A DNA stretch of 64,000 nt from Halalkalibacter suaedae (GCF_017939705.1 NZ_JAGKSQ010000003.1:62001-126000), one strand, 5' to 3'; shown: positions 45,432 through 54,649, counted from the first letter of the stretch. Translations and numbers: made by a program. Notes: a model not told the origin generated them from the sequence alone.

Positions 45432-46344
45432 TTGTATTCTCTCCTATCAAATCAAAGAATTTGTCTTCCAAGGTAGACTGCGAGACTTTGACACTATAAA
45501 TACTGATACCATTTTTAATTAATTGTTCAATTATTTTAGGGGTCTCTTCTTTAGTAATTGAAAGAACAATTTCATCATTATTTATAATAACCTGTTTTTC
45601 TGCTTCACTTTCTAAGCATTCTTTTGCAGCTTGTAATGGCGTCGCCTCAATATGTACTTCTATCAGGTTCGTTTCATCTTTTGTCTCTTTTACTGCTTCA
45701 ATTGCAACTAATTCACCATTTTTGATAACAGCAATTCGATCGCACATCAATTCAATCTCACTAAGTAGATGACTTGAGACAATCACTGCTACATTTTCCT
45801 GCTCAGCTAGATTCCGAATATATTTCCGGATTTCTCTTATACCAGATGGATCGAGACCATTTGTAGGTTCATCCAAAATTAAGATGGATGGGCGATGAAG
45901 TAAAGCTTGGGCAATTCCTAAACGTTGTCTCATTCCTAATGAATATCTCCCGACCTTTTCATTGATCGCCTTTTCCATTCCTACAAGGGCTATCACTTCA
46001 TTTATTCTCTCTTCATTGATACCGTCAATCATCCTAGCGTAATGCTTTAGGTTCTTCCTCCCGCTCATAAATGGGTACATTTCTGGATTTTCTACAATTG
46101 CCCCGACATGCTTAATCGCACCTTTGAAATCAGTCTTAATACTTTTTCCATCAATTAATATATCGCCTTCCGTTATGCTCATTAATCCTACCATCATACG
46201 TATGGTCGTTGTTTTCCCAGCTCCGTTCGGTCCTAGAAAGCCAAAGACCTCGCCAGTTTGTATTTCGAAATCAAGTCCTTTAATTATCGACTTTTTTCCG
46301 ATTGTTTTCTTAAGATTAATAAGCTTCATTGCTGCTTTAGTCAA
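45424..46344 (-). CDS. ABC transporter ATP-binding protein
   Basis: 306 residues from TTG 46344 (GGAGG 8 bases before; ATG 46359 is placed inside the ribosome site). Walker A GPNGAGKTTT near residue 43, Q-loop IVENPEMYPFMSG, signature YSLGMRQRLG, Walker B ILILDEPTNGLDP, switch His in VSSHLLSE. The C-terminal 80 residues form the regulatory domain common to BcrA/NatA-like ATPases. Operon with the permease. Confidence 0.93.
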   Translation of the reverse strand: MTKAAMKLINLKKTIGKKSIIKGLDFEIQTGEVFGFLGPNGAGKTTTIRMMVGLMSITEGDILIDGKSIKTDFKGAIKHVGAIVENPEMYPFMSGRKNLKHYARMIDGINEERINEVIALVGMEKAINEKVGRYSLGMRQRLGIAQALLHRPSILILDEPTNGLDPSGIREIRKYIRNLAEQENVAVIVSSHLLSEIELMCDRIAVIKNGELVAIEAVKETKDETNLIEVHIEATPLQAAKECLESEAEKQVIINNDEIVLSITKEETPKIIEQLIKNGISIYSVKVSQSTLEDKFFDLIGENTIE

Positions 46345-46526
46345 AAAGAACACCTCCATTAAATTTAATCATGTAATCTACGTATTCACTTCTTAATAGG
46401 TTCCTTAAAATGGTAATTTTTTTTTAGAGAGAGTAGAATCTATTAATCGGTATTCAATGATAGAGCTTGTTTTGTAATAAAACAAAGTAAAAATAGAGCT
46501 GGAAAGAACTTTTTTCAGGTTATAGG

Positions 46527-46733
46527 TGAAAAGAGAGTGACTTTAAAAAGGTGCTTCGAACACGCTACCGGGATGGGGGGCACGCTTTCCGCAGGAGGGC
46601 ATGGAACTAACTGGCTTCGCCAGTGGATTTCCATTTGCCCTTTTTTCCTGCAGGAGTCGGCCCTCCCATCCCGTCCGCTTTGATGAAAGGTATGATGGAA
46701 TTTCTCTTCTCTTCACAGTGAAAATCAAGAGAA
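46527..46733 (-). repeat. Type II GC-rich palindromic repeat, copy b (inverse)
   Basis: Reverse complement of copy a over its full length: CGCTACCGGGATGGGGGGCA, CGCTTTCCGCAGGAGGGC, CTGGCTTCGCCAG in the centre, CCTGCAGGAGTCGG and CCCATCCCGTCCGCTTTGAT. The shared end ATCAAGAGAAT is included. A short frame at 46543-46728 comes from the element and is not a gene. Confidence 0.85.
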
Positions 46734-46829
46734 TTCAAAACTTTTTGGATGAAAATAAATAATCAAATATATGCACGGTTTTTCTTTATTAAATTTGTCA
46801 TAAAAGGTCTATTTTAAAAACAAAAAAAA

Positions 46830-46878
46830 GGAGACAGGTCTAGATTATCCATAGTATAGATAATCTTTCCTGTACTCC
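46830..46878 (-). repeat. Type III hairpin, copy b (inverse)
   Basis: GGAGACAGGTCTAGATTATC ... GATAATC ... CCTGTACTCC; the A-run before it gives a U-run on the minus strand. Similar to 33811-33860 read backwards. Confidence 0.65.
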
Positions 46879-46923
46879 TATTTTCCACTCCAAACAATAA
46901 TTCAAAAGAGGGCGTTTGTCAGT

Positions 46924-47046
46924 GGCCTCGTGAAAGTCGAGGAGGCTTACTGTTTCCCGCTGAAAGCAAAATATATTTCAGTAGCGGTACTCCTACACTT
47001 TCTATTGTTGTTCGGTTTTTTATTTAGTTAAACCACATTGGTCCCT
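46924..47046 (-). repeat. Type I repeat, truncated inverse copy d
   Basis: Reading the minus strand: GGGACCAATGTGGTTTAACTAA, then CCGCTACTGAAATATATTTTGC, CAGCGGGAAACAG and GCCTCCTCGACTTTC correspond to the left half of copies a-c. The right half is missing and the left half is much diverged. It lies directly after dbpA and may serve as its terminator. Confidence 0.65.
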
Positions 47047-47062
47047 CTGTCTCTTTTTCAAT

Positions 47063-48508
47063 TTATTTAATTGCTGGGCTTACTTTTAGTTTCTTGCCTT
47101 TAATTGTGGTGTTTTCCATTGCTTGTAATACGACAGAGCCTTTTCCGTTAAGGATATCAACATATGATAGTGTGTCTTGGATTGTAATGATTCCGATATC
47201 ATCGGCTGTGACTCCTGGGATATTGGAAATTGTGCCGACAAAATCAACAGCACGGATTTTCTTCTTCTTCCCACCACTAAAGTGAAGTTTCATAATATCT
47301 TGGTTAATTCGAGCTGTTTTATTATTTTTAACGACGCGACGACCGTTAATCTTTTCTTCAAATGCGGCTTTTCCTTTGGCAACTTCATGATGGGATGGAA
47401 TATCGATTTGTGGTATTTCAAAGCCGATATATCGTTCAATTGCTTTTACATACTTTGACTCTTGAACCGTCGCGAATGTAATTGCTTTTCCGGCTTTGCC
47501 TGCACGGCCCGTTCTTCCTGTTCGATGCACATACCCTTCTTTTTCGAGTGGAACATCATAGTTGATCACAAGAGAAACATTATCAATATCTATTCCTCTT
47601 GCTGCTACATCCGTTGCGATGAGATAGCGAAAATTCCCTAATTTGAACCCATCCATGACAGCGAAGCGGTCTTCTTGTTCTAAGCCTCCATGTAATCTCT
47701 CACATGCATAGCCCGCTTCATCTAATTCTGAAAATACAGTGTTAACATGTTCTTTTGTTTTACAAAAGATAATACAACTATCAGGGTTTTCAACGACAGT
47801 AATGTCTTTAAGTAATGCTAGCTTTCCCACTTCTCGCACATCTATTAACGAATGTTCTACTGTTTCCGATGTAATTCCAGTAGAAGCAATCTCGATTTTC
47901 TGTGGATCTTTCATGTATTTATGACAAAGAGTTTCTACATCTTTAGGTAATGTCGCAGAAAAAACCATTGTCATTCTATTTAAAGGAAGCTTTTTAATGA
48001 TCGATTCGACTTTTTCAATAAATCCCATATTGAGCATTTCGTCTGCTTCATCAATAATAAGAAACTTAACCTCATCTAAATGTAACGTCTCACGTTCAAT
48101 ATGGTCAATTACACGACCTGGTGTACCTACAACTACATGTGTTTTTTGTTTTAGTTCTTCTTTTTGTTTCGCAAATGGTTCTTTACCATAAACAGCAATC
48201 GCTTTAATTCGTTTAAAGCGTCCAATATTTGTAATATCCTCTCTTACCTGAACAGCAAGCTCTCTTGTAGGAGTCAAAACTAGGACTTGAGGTTTCTTTT
48301 CCTCCCATTGGAGCATCTCGCAAAGAGGAATTGCAAATGAAGCCGTTTTTCCACTGCCTGTCTGCGATTTGACAATAAGGTCTTTTTTCTCTAATGCTTT
48401 CGGTAACACTTCTCGTTGGACCTCAGTCGGCGTATCATACTTTAAGACATGTAAGGCTCTGGTAATTTCTTCACTTAAGTGATAATTCGTAAATGTTTTT
48501 TCGCTCAT
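47063..48508 (-). CDS. dbpA: DEAD-box RNA helicase DbpA/YxiN-type
   Basis: 481-residue ATP-dependent RNA helicase of ribosome assembly. Domain 1: Q motif [20 protein letters not shown] (motif I), PTRELA, GTPGR, DEAD in [12 protein letters not shown]. Domain 2: [28 protein letters not shown]. The C-terminal 75 residues are a DbpA RNA-binding domain ([22 protein letters not shown] in family form) that targets hairpin 92 of 23S rRNA in E. coli and B. subtilis. GGGG lies 7 bases before the ATG. Single gene. Confidence 0.95.
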   Translation of the reverse strand: MSEKTFTNYHLSEEITRALHVLKYDTPTEVQREVLPKALEKKDLIVKSQTGSGKTASFAIPLCEMLQWEEKKPQVLVLTPTRELAVQVREDITNIGRFKRIKAIAVYGKEPFAKQKEELKQKTHVVVGTPGRVIDHIERETLHLDEVKFLIIDEADEMLNMGFIEKVESIIKKLPLNRMTMVFSATLPKDVETLCHKYMKDPQKIEIASTGITSETVEHSLIDVREVGKLALLKDITVVENPDSCIIFCKTKEHVNTVFSELDEAGYACERLHGGLEQEDRFAVMDGFKLGNFRYLIATDVAARGIDIDNVSLVINYDVPLEKEGYVHRTGRTGRAGKAGKAITFATVQESKYVKAIERYIGFEIPQIDIPSHHEVAKGKAAFEEKINGRRVVKNNKTARINQDIMKLHFSGGKKKKIRAVDFVGTISNIPGVTADDIGIITIQDTLSYVDILNGKGSVVLQAMENTTIKGKKLKVSPAIK

Positions 48509-48681
48509 CTGTTAACCCCATTTTATATTTTTATTATCCGATGTGTATGTATAGGATTCTCATTGAGAACCATCTCATATGCATAATCTGAATAGGTTCA
48601 TTATAGCACGTAAAGATTTTTATATTTGAATAGCTGAGATAAGTGCCTTATTAGTAATTTTTAAATCAGATAGAGGTTTTT

Positions 48682-48705
48682 CATAATGTAAACGAATACA
48701 TTATG
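48682..48705. promoter_or_regulatory. Perfect palindrome upstream of dbpA
   Basis: CATAATGTA and TACATTATG arms of 9 bases separated by AACGAA. It lies about 175 bases before the dbpA start, in a 441-base intergenic region with no gene. Symmetry and arm length fit an operator for a dimeric repressor such as a TetR-type protein; none is encoded nearby. Confidence 0.4.
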
Positions 48706-48800
48706 TAACTTTCATTTTTTTGACAAATAATTTTAGGTATTCAATGAATAATGTGTTATGCTTCAGTTAACCATTTAACACTAGTTGCATGTTTTTATTT

Positions 48801-48889
48801 GAGACCGACATAAAAGCAAGCGTTGACCCATTTGATCCTAACATGGATGCAAAAGGCAACCCTGTTTTAGTCGGTCTCTTTTTATTTTT
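48801..48889 (+). ncRNA. Candidate small structured RNA ending in a terminator
   Basis: GAGACCGAC-A-TAAAA (48801-48815) pairs with TTTTAGTCGGTCTC (48865-48878), followed by TTTTTATTTTTT. The 50-base loop contains further complementary pieces (GTTG/CAAC, GATCC/GGAT). A TTGACA lies at 48720-48725 without an obvious -10. There is no plus-strand gene upstream that needs a terminator, hence the suggestion of an independent transcript; a stray terminator is the alternative. Confidence 0.35.
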
Positions 48890-48911
48890 TATAGTAATTT
48901 TTTTTGAAAAC

Positions 48912-48945
48912 AAAAAGAGGATCCTATTAATAGGATCCTCTTTTT
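48912..48945. terminator. Terminator of the cold-shock gene
   Basis: Perfect 34-base palindrome built on AAAAAGAGGATCC and its complement, just after the csp stop; A and T runs make it bidirectional. Confidence 0.95.
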
Positions 48946-48949
48946 AAAA

Positions 48950-49150
48950 TTATGCTTTGTTTACGTTTGTAGCTTGAAGTCCACGTTGACCTTGCTCAGT
49001 GTCAAACGTTACTTTTTGACCTTCATCAAGAGATTTAAATCCTTCGCCTTGGATAGCTGAGAAATGTACGAATACGTCATCTCCGCCTTCAACCTCGATG
49101 AAACCGAATCCTTTTTCTGCGTTAAACCATTTTACTGTACCTTCTTGCAT
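48950..49150 (-). CDS. Cold-shock protein (CspB/CspD-like)
   Basis: 66-residue single-strand nucleic acid-binding protein and RNA chaperone. RNA-binding motifs KGFGFIEV (RNP1) and DVFVHFSAI (RNP2); it starts [20 protein letters not shown] precedes the ATG. A small hairpin just upstream of the ribosome site may affect translation. Paralogue assignment among CspB, C and D is not possible from the sequence alone. Confidence 0.96.
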   Translation of the reverse strand: MQEGTVKWFNAEKGFGFIEVEGGDDVFVHFSAIQGEGFKSLDEGQKVTFDTEQGQRGLQATNVNKA

Positions 49151-49166
49151 GTTTGTTTCCTCCTGT

Positions 49167-49181
49167 GTGGATTCTATCCAC
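49167..49181 (-). promoter_or_regulatory. Leader hairpin in front of the csp ribosome binding site
   Basis: GTGGATTCTATCCAC: perfect 6-bp stem with a 3-base loop, ending four bases before the AGGAGG. Cold-shock mRNAs often have structured leaders; a role here is inference. Confidence 0.35.
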
Positions 49182-49329
49182 GATTTATTACTATAGTTGC
49201 TCTACATGATATCAAAGGCGAAAAGTTTAAATACTTCTTCTTTGAAACCGAACAAAAATAATTCTTCCTTAGAATAACAGATAACATCACTTAAAGCAAA
49301 TAACATCTTAAAATTTTTTATAAAAAATA

Positions 49330-49366
49330 AAAACAAGTGCCTGGAAAAGATCTAGACACTTGTTTT
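49330..49366 (-). terminator. Terminator of htpX
   Basis: AAAACAAGTG / CACTTGTTTT stem with inner pairs, ending 3 bases before the htpX stop; UUUAUUUUUUA follows on the minus strand. Confidence 0.85.
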
Positions 49367-49368
49367 CC

Positions 49369-50283
49369 CTAACGTTTTTCCAAACGAGCAATTCGCTCAT
49401 TTAAATCTGGATGTGTTGAGAAAAGATTCATCATTCCACCTTTTCCGTTAATCTTCATCGTTTGTATTGCGGAATCATCCGTTCGATCATTTACTTTTGC
49501 CCTGTCAACATGTGATTTCAATGATCTGAGGGCATGTGCCATTTTATCTCGCCCAGCTAAATCAGCCCCCCCACGATCAGCATGATATTCTCGATGGCGA
49601 GAATAGGCACTTACAACGATGCTACCTAGAATCGAGAATAAGATTTGAAAGATAATAACTGCTGCAAACTGGACAATCATTTGCATTTCAGAGCGAACGA
49701 ATCTTGAAACAATGATCGCCGCAATCCTTGAGAAGAAGACAACAAATGTGTTGACTACACCTTGTAACAAGGTCATTGTCACCATATCACCATTGGCTAC
49801 GTGGGCCACCTCGTGAGCAATTACTCCTTCGATTGCATCATCATCCATTACGTTTAATAAACCAGAAGAGACAGCAACAAGTGAACGTTTCTTTGAAGGA
49901 CCCGTTGCAAAGGCATTGACCTCAGCAGATTGGTAAATTCCAACCTCTGGCATATGAACTAAACCTGCTGCTCTTGATAAGCGGTGAACCTTCTCCACCA
50001 CTACTCGCTCATGTCCTAGTAATTGAGCATTAGGATCTAACACTTTGACTTTCATCATTTTCTTAGCTATCCATCGTGACATTCCTAAAGAAATGAACGA
50101 GCCTGCAAACCCAACAAGCAAGCTAAATACCATTAATGAAATATAATCAATTCCTAGTCCAGGACCACCCGTCTGAAACGATCCACTTATTCCGGTATAT
50201 CTCGTAATAAGTGACCAGGCAATGACGATCGTCGTCATAACTAAAATATTGGTTAAAATAAAAAGAAGAAATCTCTTACCCAT
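49369..50283 (-). CDS. htpX: Membrane zinc metalloprotease HtpX
   Basis: 304-residue membrane quality-control protease (M48). N-terminal membrane segments at 5-25 and 45-67, zinc-binding [10 protein letters not shown] near residue 160, further hydrophobic segments around 175-225, then the third-ligand region [17 protein letters not shown]. The [25 protein letters not shown] sequence before the zinc site is typical. GGAGGTG before ATG. In B. subtilis htpX is membrane-stress controlled; no operator was recognised here. Confidence 0.94.
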   Translation of the reverse strand: MGKRFLLFILTNILVMTTIVIAWSLITRYTGISGSFQTGGPGLGIDYISLMVFSLLVGFAGSFISLGMSRWIAKKMMKVKVLDPNAQLLGHERVVVEKVHRLSRAAGLVHMPEVGIYQSAEVNAFATGPSKKRSLVAVSSGLLNVMDDDAIEGVIAHEVAHVANGDMVTMTLLQGVVNTFVVFFSRIAAIIVSRFVRSEMQMIVQFAAVIIFQILFSILGSIVVSAYSRHREYHADRGGADLAGRDKMAHALRSLKSHVDRAKVNDRTDDSAIQTMKINGKGGMMNLFSTHPDLNERIARLEKR

Positions 50284-50408
50284 CCTGCACCTCCATTAAC
50301 TATTATCTTATAGTGTAACACGGTTTTTCCAAGGTGACAGTAATGATCACAAATCACTCCTTGTATATATTCTACTATTGCTTAGTGGAAATATACTCAA
50401 TAGACGGA

Positions 50409-50452
50409 CAAAAAGCACAAACGGGTGAAAGTCTCCCTTTTGTGCTTTTTGT
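50409..50452 (-). terminator. Terminator of the GIY-YIG gene
   Basis: ACAAAAAGCACAA / TTGTGCTTTTTGT with inner GGG / CCC pairs. Confidence 0.9.
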
Positions 50453-50456
50453 TCGT

Positions 50457-50813
50457 TTACTTGTATAGAACTTTATCTACATTATACTTAGCTTTGTACT
50501 CATTAATAATATACGTTTCGTAAATTTCGCGATGAACAGGATCCTCTACTACACAAACGTCAATCCTTGCTACTTCATTGCGATGATTTTTAATAACAGA
50601 TACAGTATCCTCAAAATGTTTCTTTACTCTTTGTCGAATTTTTCTTGCCTTACCGACAAATAACAGCTCGTCCTTTTCGTTATAGAACATGAAAATACCG
50701 CCCTTATCCCGTGGAATAAGATGTAGCTCAGTAAATCCATACAAATTACTTTGTTCAGGGTTCTTCTGTTTTGATATGCTAACCGTCGGTGCTGGAATGG
50801 TGATGTTTATCAA
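50457..50813 (-). CDS. GIY-YIG-type nuclease-domain protein
   Basis: 118-residue small protein carrying a GIY-YIG fold as in the N-terminus of UvrC. In place of the G-I-Y half it reads GGIFMFYNEKDELLFVGKARKIRQRVKKHF; the catalytic Arg (in IRQRV) and the late Glu (EIYETYIINEYKAKYN) are present. Free-standing relatives are annotated as nucleotide-excision-repair endonucleases. The start is TTG 50813; the ribosome site is mediocre (AAAGAGAG), so the exact N-terminus is uncertain. Confidence 0.75.
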   Translation of the reverse strand: MINITIPAPTVSISKQKNPEQSNLYGFTELHLIPRDKGGIFMFYNEKDELLFVGKARKIRQRVKKHFEDTVSVIKNHRNEVARIDVCVVEDPVHREIYETYIINEYKAKYNVDKVLYK

Positions 50814-50883
50814 TTACGCTCACGCTCTCTTTCTTTTGTGGTTAAATACTACCACAACTATTAACGTCATACCAATTTTCTTT

Positions 50884-51084
50884 CTATTCCTTAAGCTCTT
50901 CTGCCTCTTTTAGTAGAAACTCTACCAATTTTCCAACCTTTTCATAACTAAACTGATATGATGCTGCTTTAATTTCTTCTAGCATAAGAGCATCGACGAC
51001 CTCTTCTCTTTGTAAGTCACCCCAGTTATTTTCTTTGTCTAATTGTGCTAATTGCATTTTTATACGATTCAATGCCTCTTCCAT
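50884..51084 (-). CDS. Small hypothetical protein
   Basis: 66-residue helical, acidic protein that I do not recognise. The start is ATG 51084 after GGAGGGGAAC; a longer frame to 51159 lacks a site. It reads MEEALNRIKMQLAQL, then REEVVDALMLEEIKAASYQF and a C-terminal VEFLLKEAEELKE. No Cys, no membrane segment. It is upstream of the GIY-YIG gene on the same strand with a 70-base gap. Confidence 0.65.
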   Translation of the reverse strand: MEEALNRIKMQLAQLDKENNWGDLQREEVVDALMLEEIKAASYQFSYEKVGKLVEFLLKEAEELKE

Positions 51085-51271
51085 AGTTTGTTCCCCTCCG
51101 TTACTTATGTATTCATTTTTTATCGCCAGATATAAGAGTAAAATCCCTGTCCTTATCATATCACGATCTGGTAATTATCCGAAAGCACCCCCACTATTGA
51201 CGGCTAAGATAAAAAGAATTATTTTACTCTTATCTTCCTCGCACTTATAATAGAGACCGAGGTGACGTTAC

Positions 51272-54200
51272 TTGAAAAAAATAATCTTAATTGCTATTGT
51301 TCTTATAGCTTTCTTTCTAGTTCCATTTGGTATTTGGCAACTGACAGAAATCAAGACAACGAATGTCGTAATATTAGATAAGACAGTGCCAACAAGCTCA
51401 AAACGAGAACACAATGGCTTAGTCTGGTTACTAAATCACTTCCGATACTTAAAAGAAAATAATCAAACCTATAATATTAGCGAAGATTATTACGGATTTG
51501 TTCCTAATGAAAAGGATGAAGATTATCAAATCCGTCCACTTCCGGATCAATTAGATGAAGACACTGATGTCATTTATATGGCAGATACATATGGTGTATA
51601 TCAAAATGACTTACCTTGGGCTGAGACAACCACAAGAGGAGAACGCTCTGAGCTAATATATGGTGGTTTAGAACAGGAAGAATGGCAAACAATTAAAAAT
51701 CATGTCATTAGTAAGCCTACAACTCTTATTGCCGAATTTAATACGTTCGCTTCTCCAACCTCCCAATCAGTTAGGGATGATGTAACAGATTTTCTGAACA
51801 TTAATTGGACAGGCTGGACTGGTCGCTATTTCGAGTCACTTGAAAGAGATAATCAAGAAATCCCACTATGGATGATTGAAAGATACGAAGCAAAAGCGGA
51901 GCAGAACTGGTCGTTTGAGGATGGAGGATTTATCTTGATCGACGATCTCTCCGAAGACATTATTGTTTTATCTGAAAAATTAGGCCATATTGACAGTGAC
52001 GGTATTCATTTACGTTTCACTGAAAAAGGTCAAGAAATCACCGGCCAAACCAAAAGTCCCTCCTATTCCTATTGGTTCGATATTATTACACCGAATGACG
52101 AAGAGGATGTGCTTGCTTATTATGATTGGGATGTCACAGAAACAGGATCTGCCTTATTAAATGAGGCTGACTTACCTGTACAATTTGCTGCTGTCCTACA
52201 TCATCAAAAGCAGGAATCAAATCTTTTTTACTTTGCAGGGGATTTTGTCGATATTGAAGGCGTACCAGCACTAACTAACTATGCTGGTGTAGCCAAATGG
52301 AAAGAATGGTTTAGCTTTGAAGTATTTAATGATACAGCTAGTTTCTTTTGGAGAACTTATGTACCTATGATGGACAAGATACTAGCATTACCGAAACCTG
52401 AACAAAGCAAACAGGATAATCGAACATTCCCGAAAATTGATGATGTTTCTTATGCTTCACGTGTTCAGAATTCATCATTTGAAGTGTTTAAGGACAATAA
52501 GTGGGTACCGTTAACGATTAAAGGAGTTAACCTCGGCATGGGGAAACCGGGTTATTTCCCAGGTGAGGCCGCAATAACAGAACGAGAATACGAACGCTGG
52601 TTTGAACAGATTGGTGAGATGAATGCAAACTCCATTCGTGTATACACTCTTCATCCTCCTGAATTTTACCGGGCCTTGAAAAACTACAATGATAATCATG
52701 AAAACCCTATATACCTCTTTCACGGTATTTGGATCGATGAGGAGCCTTTAGAGGAAACACTTGATGCATTTACGCCCGAGATAGTGGAAACATTTCAAGC
52801 TGAGATGAAGAAAATCGTTGATGCCGTTCATGGAAATGCAACAATTGAACAGCAACCTGGACATGCATATGGTCAATATCACTCTGATGTTTCTTCCTAT
52901 ATGCTTGGTTGGATATCAGGAATTGAGTGGTACCCATTCATGGTTGACAATATGACCAAAGCTTACCCTGACTTAGGTGATTACACTGGAACCTATATAT
53001 CTACAAATAATGCTCAACCCATGGAACATTGGCTTGCGTGGCAATTGGATGAATTAATGATTTACGAAAAAGAAACGTACAACTGGCTAAGCCCTGTTAG
53101 CTTCACAAACTGGGTAACAACAGATTTGTTAGATCAGCCAGCTGAGCCTAGCGATAGTGAGGATCTCGCTTCAATTGATCCGAATGTTCTTTCATTACAA
53201 GCTACCGCTTCAAATGTTGGAATGTTTGCATCGTATCATGTATATCCATACTATCCTGATTTCTTGAATATCGATGAAAAGTATACAGAATACATTGATC
53301 ATCGAGGCGAGAAAAATAATTACGCTGGTTATCTGAATGAACTACAAGAGGCACATTCTCTTCCAGTTTTAATCGCTGAATTTGGTCTCCCTGCTTCACG
53401 AGGATTAACTCATGTAAATCCATTTGGCTGGAATCAAGGGTTTTTGACTGAAGAAGAACAAGGAACATATCTTGTTAACTTATACGAAGATATTCTTCAT
53501 GAGGATATGCTTGGAGGATTAATTTTCACATGGCAGGATGAATGGTTCAAACGGACGTGGAACACAATGGAGTATGATAATGATCAAAGACGTCCTTTTT
53601 GGTCCAATGCACAAACGAATGAGCAACAATTTGGTTTAATGAGCTTTGATCGATTAAAAATTAAAGTCGATGGTAACCAAGACGATTGGACAGAGCAAGA
53701 GCCTTTTTACCAAGATGATAGTCAATTAATTCAACGTATATTTGTTGATCATGACGAGCGTTATCTTTATGCAAGAGTTGATTTTAATGATACCTATAAT
53801 AAAGAACGTTTTGAATCTGAGATGACAAATGTACTCTTTGATGTAAAGCAAGGGCAGGGTAATGAAACCATCGATTCTCTAGCCGCCCTTACGATTGATA
53901 CTGGCATTGATTTCAAGCTAGAAATTCAAGGCAGCCAAGATGCACAGTTGCTCGTCGATTCGTATTACGACACATTCTTCTATGATTATGCAATTGTACG
54001 AAATATGTTTGAAACTGAAACCATGGTGCAACCAAGTATCAACAGCGGCAATTTCAATCCAATCCGCTTGGCACTTTCAAGTGAATTAATTAGGCCTGAC
54101 ACACAAGAAGTTATACCATTTAGCTATTATGAAACCGGTGCTTTTCGTTTTGGAAATGCTAATCCCTCAGCAAATAACTATGACTCTTTAGCTGATTACT

Positions 54201-54517
54201 TCTATAATGAGGATACGAATACACTAGAAATTAGAATTCCGTGGATGCTATTGAATTTCAAGGATCCAAGTCAGCGTGAAGTAATTGGCAATATTCAAAA
54301 GAATGGGATTAAAAGTAGTGAGAAGATTGAGGGTATTTCTATAGCAGTCGTGCACCAACAAAATAATAAACTAGTTAGTAGCTTCCCATCTATCCAATCA
54401 AGCCTGATGACTGGGTTGAAGATGTATACATGGGAAACATGGAACGAGCCACTATTTGAAGAACGTTTAAAACAATCGTATGAGATTGTTAAGAATAAAT
54501 TCTCAGAGGTTCGTTAA
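51272..54517 (+). CDS. Large membrane-anchored glycoside-hydrolase-like protein
   Basis: 1081-residue exported protein. An N-terminal hydrophobic segment (3-24) anchors it or serves as signal. Residues 30-390 form an unrecognised outer region. From residue 415 a TIM-barrel glycosidase of the GH2/GH5 clan begins: KGVNLGMGKPGYFPGE, NSIRVYTLHPPEFYRAL, likely acid/base Glu552 in SGIEWYPF and nucleophile Glu703 in IAEFGLP, then FTWQDEWFKRTW. The last 280 residues resemble a carbohydrate-binding beta-sandwich (DOMON/CBM9-like) starting KVDGNQDDW. TTG start with GAGGTG. Relatives are sometimes mis-annotated as glycosyltransferases. Substrate unknown. Confidence 0.75.
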   Translation: MKKIILIAIVLIAFFLVPFGIWQLTEIKTTNVVILDKTVPTSSKREHNGLVWLLNHFRYLKENNQTYNISEDYYGFVPNEKDEDYQIRPLPDQLDEDTDVIYMADTYGVYQNDLPWAETTTRGERSELIYGGLEQEEWQTIKNHVISKPTTLIAEFNTFASPTSQSVRDDVTDFLNINWTGWTGRYFESLERDNQEIPLWMIERYEAKAEQNWSFEDGGFILIDDLSEDIIVLSEKLGHIDSDGIHLRFTEKGQEITGQTKSPSYSYWFDIITPNDEEDVLAYYDWDVTETGSALLNEADLPVQFAAVLHHQKQESNLFYFAGDFVDIEGVPALTNYAGVAKWKEWFSFEVFNDTASFFWRTYVPMMDKILALPKPEQSKQDNRTFPKIDDVSYASRVQNSSFEVFKDNKWVPLTIKGVNLGMGKPGYFPGEAAITEREYERWFEQIGEMNANSIRVYTLHPPEFYRALKNYNDNHENPIYLFHGIWIDEEPLEETLDAFTPEIVETFQAEMKKIVDAVHGNATIEQQPGHAYGQYHSDVSSYMLGWISGIEWYPFMVDNMTKAYPDLGDYTGTYISTNNAQPMEHWLAWQLDELMIYEKETYNWLSPVSFTNWVTTDLLDQPAEPSDSEDLASIDPNVLSLQATASNVGMFASYHVYPYYPDFLNIDEKYTEYIDHRGEKNNYAGYLNELQEAHSLPVLIAEFGLPASRGLTHVNPFGWNQGFLTEEEQGTYLVNLYEDILHEDMLGGLIFTWQDEWFKRTWNTMEYDNDQRRPFWSNAQTNEQQFGLMSFDRLKIKVDGNQDDWTEQEPFYQDDSQLIQRIFVDHDERYLYARVDFNDTYNKERFESEMTNVLFDVKQGQGNETIDSLAALTIDTGIDFKLEIQGSQDAQLLVDSYYDTFFYDYAIVRNMFETETMVQPSINSGNFNPIRLALSSELIRPDTQEVIPFSYYETGAFRFGNANPSANNYDSLADYFYNEDTNTLEIRIPWMLLNFKDPSQREVIGNIQKNGIKSSEKIEGISIAVVHQQNNKLVSSFPSIQSSLMTGLKMYTWETWNEPLFEERLKQSYEIVKNKFSEVR

Positions 54518-54567
54518 TGTCTATCTTTTTATGAATATACGAGATCATCTTAAAACAAAATCAGTTT

Positions 54568-54649
54568 GAGGCTGGGAGGAGCGGTTTATGTCCGCCAACT
54601 ATTGTTATTCGGATTTTCTATTAGTTAAATCACTTTTGTCCCATCCTCA
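54568..54649 (-). repeat. Type I repeat, inverse copy e with internal deletion
   Basis: On the minus strand: GAGGATGGGACAAAAGTGAT, TAACTAATAGAAAATCCGAA, TAGTTGGCGGACATAAACCG, CTCC, then directly CCCAGCCTC. The left 70 bases and last 9 bases of a full copy are kept and about 155 central bases are missing. Confidence 0.8.

Noticed and set aside
46543-46728. Short minus-strand open frame
   Set aside because: It is contained within the type II palindromic repeat and has no ribosome site.
22854-54649. CRISPR-like dispersed repeats
   Set aside because: Copies are long, few, kilobases apart and without regular spacers or cas genes.
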